Shown here in pieces: positions 59,308 to 64,000 of a DNA stretch of 64,000 nt. The stretch lies in NCBI GenBank assembly GCA_963973455.1, contig CAXAZF010000002.1, positions 62,001 through 126,000 on the forward strand. The letters run 5' to 3'. Under the pieces are notes generated by a model. It saw only the letters and a program-made list of their open reading frames with translations. It was not told the origin of the DNA and did no database searches. Source of the DNA: Marixanthomonas sp002364245 (GTDB taxonomy: Bacteria > Bacteroidota > Bacteroidia > Flavobacteriales > Flavobacteriaceae). How positions within the stretch are numbered: the first letter of the stretch is position 1; each line of letters begins with the position of its first letter. The position numbers and the translations under genes are program-made.

Positions 59308-59817
59308 ATGAAACATTTAAAATCAGTAATGATAGCTTTAGCGATTTTTGTAGGAGCTACTAGTTTTGTTAACGCACAATCCAAAGTTGCTCATATAGAT
59401 ACGCAACTCTTGGTTGAAGCAATGCCTGCAATGAAAGCAGCACAAAGCGAGCTTGATAAAATACAGAAAACGTACGATACCGAAATTAAGGCCATGACCA
59501 AAGAGCTTCAAAATAAAATGACTCAGTACGACCAAGAGGCCGCTACTAAAACCGATGAAGAAAACCAAAAACGTTTTGAAGAGGTTCAAGGTATGCAAAC
59601 CAATATTCAAAAGTACACGCAACAAGCCAGACAAGATCTTCAGAAAAAACAAGAAGACATATTAAAGCCTATATTGGAAAAAGCACGTCAAGCTATTCAA
59701 AAAGTGGGACGCGCTGAAGGCTATGAATATGTCTTAGACGCATCGACTGGTGGAGGCATTTTATTGGCCGACGGTAAAGACCTAATGCCAGCCGTAAAAA
59801 AAGAATTGGGAATTTAA
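59308..59817 (+). CDS. OmpH/Skp-family periplasmic chaperone
   Basis: 169 residues, standard Skp length. Signal MKHLKSVMIALAIFVGATSF ending VNAQ, then SKVAHIDTQLLVEAMPAMKA and a long coiled-coil arm. Skp holds unfolded barrel proteins in the periplasm on their way to BamA. It is the second of two Skp genes after bamA and is followed by a strong terminator. Confidence 0.95.
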   Translation: MKHLKSVMIALAIFVGATSFVNAQSKVAHIDTQLLVEAMPAMKAAQSELDKIQKTYDTEIKAMTKELQNKMTQYDQEAATKTDEENQKRFEEVQGMQTNIQKYTQQARQDLQKKQEDILKPILEKARQAIQKVGRAEGYEYVLDASTGGGILLADGKDLMPAVKKELGI

Positions 59818-59842
59818 TTACTAATTATTCCTAAATTTTTAT

Positions 59843-59875
59843 AAAACTGCCTACAACTTCTGTAGGCAGTTTTTA
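59843..59875 (+). terminator. Rho-independent terminator after the second ompH gene
   Basis: Perfect 13-base arms AAAACTGCCTACA / TGTAGGCAGTTTT with a 5-base loop, followed by T-rich bases. It ends the porG-uppS-bamA-ompH-ompH operon. Confidence 0.92.
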
Positions 59876-59886
59876 TTTTTACATAC

Positions 59887-60678
59887 ATGAACAAAAATAG
59901 TCCCATAGGTATTTTCGATTCTGGCGTTGGTGGTTCATCCATATGGCAGGAAATCCATCAATTGATGCCAAATGAAAACACTGTTTATTTAGCGGACAGT
60001 AAAAATGCCCCCTACGGAAACAAAACACAGGACGAAATTGTTTCATTAAGTATCAAAAACACCGAGGTCTTAATAAACATGGGCTGCAAAATAATTGTGG
60101 TTGCCTGCAATACTGCAACAACAAATGCAATAAATGTATTACGTTCAACTTATAACATCCCAATAATTGGTATTGAGCCAGCTATTAAACCTGCTGCCCT
60201 GCAAACAAAATATAAGAGCATTGGTATTTTAGCCACTAAAGGGACATTGAGCAGCGCATTATTCCATAAAACCGCAAAAGAATTCACTAAAGAAGTTTCA
60301 GTAGTGGAAATTATAGGCGAAGGTCTAGTACCGTTAATTGAAAATGACGAGCTGGAAACCAACGAAATGAAAGTGCTTTTAAAAAAATATACAGCCCCTA
60401 TGGTTGCTGCTAATATTGATTATTTGGTTTTGGGCTGTTCACATTACCCTTATCTTATTCCACAGTTGCAAAAAATATTACCTACCCATGTCTCCATTAT
60501 AGATTCTGGTCAAGCAGTTGCCAAACAAACCCAAAGTGTAATGCAACAACATGGCTTACTTAATGAAAGCGACAAAAAAGGCACCCTTCAATTTTACACG
60601 AATACGAAAGTTGATACCTTAAAAAGCCTATTAAAAAAGTATTCTGAAATAATAACCGTTAAAAAAATGGATTTTTAA
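59887..60678 (+). CDS. murI: Glutamate racemase
   Basis: 263 residues. FDSGVGGSS near the start, catalytic Cys74 in VVACNTATTNAI and the second catalytic Cys near 184 in LGCSHYPYL. It makes D-glutamate for peptidoglycan. It follows the terminator of the bamA operon by 14 bases; no clear promoter of its own was seen, so some read-through may be needed. Confidence 0.97.
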   Translation: MNKNSPIGIFDSGVGGSSIWQEIHQLMPNENTVYLADSKNAPYGNKTQDEIVSLSIKNTEVLINMGCKIIVVACNTATTNAINVLRSTYNIPIIGIEPAIKPAALQTKYKSIGILATKGTLSSALFHKTAKEFTKEVSVVEIIGEGLVPLIENDELETNEMKVLLKKYTAPMVAANIDYLVLGCSHYPYLIPQLQKILPTHVSIIDSGQAVAKQTQSVMQQHGLLNESDKKGTLQFYTNTKVDTLKSLLKKYSEIITVKKMDF

Positions 60679-60811
60679 CCACTTGTAGTAAAAACTCTAT
60701 TAAGAATTTCTGTCCCCCCTACTTTAACCGCATTTTATGCCTCTTCATAACACAGTAACTCAATTTTCTGTTAAGGTAGCCGTTTTCTATAAAGTATTGA
60801 TTTTCTTTCCT

Positions 60812-60819
60812 TAATTTTG
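60812..60819 (+). promoter_or_regulatory. Predicted -7 element of the nifU-like gene
   Basis: TAATTTTG matches TAnnTTTG, 15 bases before the ATG at 60834. No TTG at a suitable -33 distance. Confidence 0.5.
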
Positions 60820-60833
60820 CAAAAAAAGATTGT

Positions 60834-61742
60834 ATGTCAACATATACTATTTCCATAGAGCCTACAAATAACGCAAGCATTGTAAAGTTTGTAGCCAATT
60901 CATTTTTAACGCGTTCCAACAGTTACGAGTTTAAAAATATTGACGAAGCTAAGCCTAGCCCTATAGCACAACAACTATTTTATCTACCTTTTGTAAAAAC
61001 CGTCTATATTTCACAAAACTTTATTGCTATCGAAAAATACGATATTGTAACTTGGGAAGATGTGCAAAACGAAGTTTCTGAATCCATAACAGAATACCTG
61101 AACAGCGGAAAAGAAGTAGTCACCGCTACCGAAACACAAAAAAAAGTGCCAGTTACTGTATATGCTGAAAGTACGCCAAACCCGGCGGCAATGAAGTTTG
61201 TAGCCAACAAGCCCTTGGCAGATGGCACGTTTGAATTTAAAAATATAGATGAAGCCGTCCATGCACCTCTAGCAAAAGCCTTATTTGCATTTCCGTTTGT
61301 AAAGGAAGTGTTTATCAGTGCCAATTACGTATCGGTGTTAAAATATAATATGGCCGAATGGCAGGAAATTTCTATGGAACTGCGAGAGTTTATTAGAAAA
61401 TACATTGAAGATGGCAAACCGGTACTAAGTGATGAAATTCTTCAGAAAAAAGAAAAAGAAGAAGCAAGTTCACAGCAGTCTATTTCAAACAAAGATTTAA
61501 AAGACATTGACAAGGAAATTATTTCTATTCTTGATGAATATGTAAAACCGGCTGTAGCTAGCGATGGCGGTAATATTGCGTTCGATTCTTTTAACGAACA
61601 TACCAAAACCCTACGAGTTATTCTACAAGGAGCTTGCAGTGGCTGCCCTTCCTCTACCGTTACCTTAAAAAACGGAATTGAAACCATGTTAAAAGATATG
61701 ATGAACGGACGGGTACAGACAGTTGAAGCTATTAATGGGTAA
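60834..61742 (+). CDS. NifU/Nfu-type iron-sulfur protein with duplicated N-terminal domain
   Basis: 302 residues in three parts. Two Nfu N-terminal domains in tandem: about 2-93 (ISIEPTNNASIVKFVANSF) and about 101-200 (AESTPNPAAMKFVANKPL). They share FKNIDEA and PFVK segments in the same places, so they arose by duplication. The C-terminal NifU domain (about 220-302) has the cluster CxxC in GACSGCPSST. Ordinary Nfu proteins have one N-terminal domain. It carries or delivers Fe-S clusters in the cytoplasm. Confidence 0.94.
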   Translation: MSTYTISIEPTNNASIVKFVANSFLTRSNSYEFKNIDEAKPSPIAQQLFYLPFVKTVYISQNFIAIEKYDIVTWEDVQNEVSESITEYLNSGKEVVTATETQKKVPVTVYAESTPNPAAMKFVANKPLADGTFEFKNIDEAVHAPLAKALFAFPFVKEVFISANYVSVLKYNMAEWQEISMELREFIRKYIEDGKPVLSDEILQKKEKEEASSQQSISNKDLKDIDKEIISILDEYVKPAVASDGGNIAFDSFNEHTKTLRVILQGACSGCPSSTVTLKNGIETMLKDMMNGRVQTVEAING

Positions 61743-61855
61743 TCCCTTTATTAAATTATATGAATCTGCTTTATAACAAGGTTTTAACGATTATTTGAGA
61801 GTTTTTACTTCTATAAAACCGTATCTTGGATAATCTAATCTAAAAACCAAAAATT

Positions 61856-62056
61856 ATGGCAGTATTAAAAGTTATAGAAGTATTAGCAAACTCAAACGAA
61901 AGTTGGGAGGATGCAACAAGAAAAGCGGTAAAGCACGCTAGTAAAACAGTGAAAAATATTAAGTCGGTTTACGTTAACGAACAAAGTTGTACTGTAAACG
62001 GAGACGATGTAGATCAGTTTAGAGTGAATGTGAAAATTACTTTTGAAGTAAGCTAA
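61856..62056 (+). CDS. Dodecin family protein
   Basis: 66 residues, the standard dodecin length. MAVLKVIEVLANSNESWEDA, then KTVKNIKSVYVNEQSCTV and FRVNVKITFEVS, the beta-alpha-beta-beta pattern of the family. Dodecins form hollow 12-mers that store flavin, or CoA in some forms. The flavin-binding Trp typical of archaeal forms is not obviously placed; Trp17 is at the helix. It is a single gene with its own terminator. Confidence 0.92.
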   Translation: MAVLKVIEVLANSNESWEDATRKAVKHASKTVKNIKSVYVNEQSCTVNGDDVDQFRVNVKITFEVS

Positions 62057-62077
62057 CACACCACTTAAAAAAAAACT

Positions 62078-62115
62078 AAATACGCTTTTGAAATAATCAA
62101 GAGCGTATTTTTCTT
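62078..62115 (+). terminator. Rho-independent terminator after dodecin
   Basis: Arms AAATACGCT / AGCGTATTT (62078-62086 and 62102-62110), with the pairing extending inward through CTTTTG/CAAGAG with a G-U pair, then TTCTTTTC. It lies 21 bases after the dodecin stop. Confidence 0.82.
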
Positions 62116-62191
62116 TTCCTGCCCGTATTCTAACCATGCTCAATAATCATTGGCAGGTAGGTTTGAAACAATAAATCCCGCCCAAGAAACC

Positions 62192-64000
62192 TTGGAACAA
62201 CACAAAAACTTATTACATACCGAAACTAGCCCTTACTTGCTGCAACATGCAGGTAATCCTGTCTATTGGCAAGCCTGGAATCAAGAAACCCTTGCAAAAG
62301 CAAAAGCTGAAAACAAGTTAATGATTGTAAGTATTGGGTATGCAGCTTGCCATTGGTGCCATGTGATGGAACATGAAAGCTTTGAAGACCAAGAAGTAGC
62401 CAATGTGATGAACCAAGATTATATTTCGGTTAAAGTTGACCGTGAAGAACGCCCCGACATTGATCAAATTTACATAAATGCCGTGCAGTTAATGACAGGT
62501 GGAGCTGGTTGGCCTTTAAACGTTGTTACCCTACCAGATGGTCGCCCTGTATGGGGTGGAACTTATTTTACAAAAGAGCAATGGATTGATGCTTTGCAGC
62601 AAATTCAACAAGTATATAACGAATCGCCGGAAAAGCTGGAAGAATATGCTAAACGGTTGGAAGATGGTGTTAAGAATATGGATGGCATTCAGCTAAACAC
62701 TGAGAAATCTGACTTTTCAAATTTTGATACTACCTCCTTAATTGAAAAATGGAGTCGAAATTTTGATCATCAATTTGGAGGATATAAGCAGGCACCCAAA
62801 TTCATGATGCCCAATAATTATGAATTCCTGTTGAGATATGGGGTTCAACATAACGATAAAACGTTACTGGAATATGTAGAAAAAACACTAACCCTAATGG
62901 CGTATGGAGGTATTTATGATGCTGTTGGAGGCGGATTTTCACGATATAGTGTAGACCAAAAGTGGCACATTCCACATTTTGAAAAAATGCTCTATGACAA
63001 TGCTCAATTGGCAAGCTTATACAGCAACGCTTATGCACAAACCCAAAACCCATTGTATAAAGAAGTTGTCGAAGAAACATTGCAGTTTGTTTCAGAAACA
63101 CTAACGAGCGATGAGGGAGCTTTTTACTCTTCATTAGATGCCGATAGTAAAACTGCATCAGGAAAATTAAAAGAAGGAGCTTATTATGTTTATACCAAAG
63201 AAGAATTGCAAAAGCTTTTAAAAGATGATTTTGAAATTTTTAAATCATATTACAATGTTAATGACTTCGGAAAATGGGAGGATGGAAATTATGTGTTGAT
63301 TCGTAATAAAAGTAATGCCCAAATTTCCGAAGAATTTTCAATTTCAGAAGAAACACTTCAGAAAAAAAAGAAAGACTGGAAACAGACTTTATTTACGTAT
63401 CGAAACAAACGATCAAAACCCCGCCTGGATGACAAAACACTTACTTCTTGGAATGGCTTGATATTGAAAGGCTATGTTGATGCCTATAAAACATTTCAGA
63501 AAAAAGAATATTTAGATGTTGCTTTACAAAATGCCCATTTTATAAAAAAAAGACAGTTGCAAAATAATGGTGCCCTATTTCATAATTACAAAAACGGAAA
63601 AAGCACTATTAATGGGTATCTAGAAGATTATGCCGCAGTGATTGAGGCTTTTATTGCTTTATATCAAGTTACCTTAGATGAAGAGTGGCTGCATAGTTCA
63701 AAACAAATGATAGATTATGTGTTTCAGTATTTTTATGATGAAGAGAAACAAATGTTTTATTTTACCTCTTCAAAAGATGAAGAATTAATGACACGCCTTT
63801 TTGAATACCGGGACAATGTAATCCCTGCTTCAAATTCCATTATGGCAAAAAACCTGTTTAAGCTATCAATTTATTACAATAATGAGCAGTATGCTGCAAC
63901 CGCAAAGCAAATGTTAAACAATGTCCTGAAAGAACTTTCATCTTACCCAATAGGATTTTCCAATTGGTTGGATTTGCTTATCAATTACCAGTCAAAATTT
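62192..64000 (+). CDS. Thioredoxin-domain / DUF255 protein (YyaL/SSP411 family), 3' end missing
   Basis: 603 codons are present and the frame is still open at the window edge. The start is a TTG at 62192 (then EQHKNLLHTETSPYLLQHAG); another in-frame TTG is at 62150, and no ATG occurs before the domain begins. The family start is clear: SPYLLQHAGNPVYWQAWN, then the thioredoxin-like CHWCHVMEHESFED and VDREERPDIDQIY. A helical (alpha/alpha)6 part follows with FGGYKQAPKFMMP and HFEKMLYDNAQL. The family resembles spermatogenesis-associated protein 20; its reaction is not established. Confidence 0.92.
   Translation, partial: MEQHKNLLHTETSPYLLQHAGNPVYWQAWNQETLAKAKAENKLMIVSIGYAACHWCHVMEHESFEDQEVANVMNQDYISVKVDREERPDIDQIYINAVQLMTGGAGWPLNVVTLPDGRPVWGGTYFTKEQWIDALQQIQQVYNESPEKLEEYAKRLEDGVKNMDGIQLNTEKSDFSNFDTTSLIEKWSRNFDHQFGGYKQAPKFMMPNNYEFLLRYGVQHNDKTLLEYVEKTLTLMAYGGIYDAVGGGFSRYSVDQKWHIPHFEKMLYDNAQLASLYSNAYAQTQNPLYKEVVEETLQFVSETLTSDEGAFYSSLDADSKTASGKLKEGAYYVYTKEELQKLLKDDFEIFKSYYNVNDFGKWEDGNYVLIRNKSNAQISEEFSISEETLQKKKKDWKQTLFTYRNKRSKPRLDDKTLTSWNGLILKGYVDAYKTFQKKEYLDVALQNAHFIKKRQLQNNGALFHNYKNGKSTINGYLEDYAAVIEAFIALYQVTLDEEWLHSSKQMIDYVFQYFYDEEKQMFYFTSSKDEELMTRLFEYRDNVIPASNSIMAKNLFKLSIYYNNEQYAATAKQMLNNVLKELSSYPIGFSNWLDLLINYQSKF

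Noticed and set aside
1..64000. CRISPR arrays, insertion sequences, integron or conjugation genes
   Set aside because: No regularly spaced repeats, transposase motifs or mobility genes were seen on either strand.

Overview
This 64 kb window is a stretch of core chromosome from a member of the Bacteroidota, most likely family Flavobacteriaceae. The evidence is the gldKLMN gliding/type IX secretion cluster, an exosortase F pair, a FolK-deoxynucleoside kinase fusion, a PorG-like protein beside uppS and bamA, many small lipoproteins, AT-rich DNA, weak or absent Shine-Dalgarno sequences, and repeated TAnnTTTG -7 promoter elements. The species cannot be fixed from the sequence. There is no rRNA operon, CRISPR array, insertion sequence, integrase or prophage, and no obvious foreign island. 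Almost every gene belongs to a known family.

Layout. 1-7.9 kb (minus strand): topA, a degenerate arginase-fold gene, then gldK, gldL, gldM and the start of gldN. 8-16.4 kb: a lipoprotein-type pyrophosphatase, a membrane protein, the operon miaB / sigma-54 activator / lptE / TPR protein / secG with its own promoter and terminator, then groES-groEL. 16.4-21.7 kb: a 32-residue basic microprotein, a DUF3347 lipoprotein, the exosortase XrtF pair, a free methionine sulfoxide reductase-like GAF protein, an OmpA-family protein and a MacB-like permease. 21.9-29.1 kb: purH followed by the rod-shape cluster mreB, mreC, mreD, mrdA, rodA. 29-32.3 kb: a secreted nuclease, a LexA/CI-like repressor diverging from a small LEA-like lipoprotein, an overlapping lipoprotein/membrane-protein pair, tRNA-Leu and tRNA-Gly. 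32.4-43.9 kb: mutS, a SPOUT methyltransferase, folK-dNK, a queuosine-precursor transporter, an AsmA-like protein, a LysE-family exporter, DUF2797 and a GH3 protein. 44-52.6 kb: a small lipoprotein, then clpX, clpP, tig, a small membrane protein, an SGNH lipoprotein, a FadL-type porin, an alpha/beta hydrolase and pdxJ on the minus strand. 52.7-64 kb: a CBS protein, nadK, porG-like, uppS, bamA, two Skp/OmpH genes, murI, a duplicated-domain NifU protein, dodecin and a DUF255 gene running off the end.

How the genes work together. Much of the window serves the cell envelope. GldK/L/M/N and the PorG-like protein belong to type IX secretion. BamA and two Skp-like chaperones build outer-membrane barrels, LptE assembles LPS, and UppS, MurI, PBP2, RodA and MreBCD make and shape peptidoglycan. 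GroESL, trigger factor and ClpXP form the protein-folding and protein-quality set.

The most unusual points are: a sigma-54-like -24/-12 element before groES, close to a sigma-54 activator gene; a FolK reading frame with no ATG, GTG or TTG start; an arginase-fold protein that has lost metal ligands; a lipoprotein built of four 11-residue LEA-like repeats opposite a cleavable repressor; and a predicted clpP promoter lying inside the tig terminator hairpin. No clearly new multi-gene system was found.
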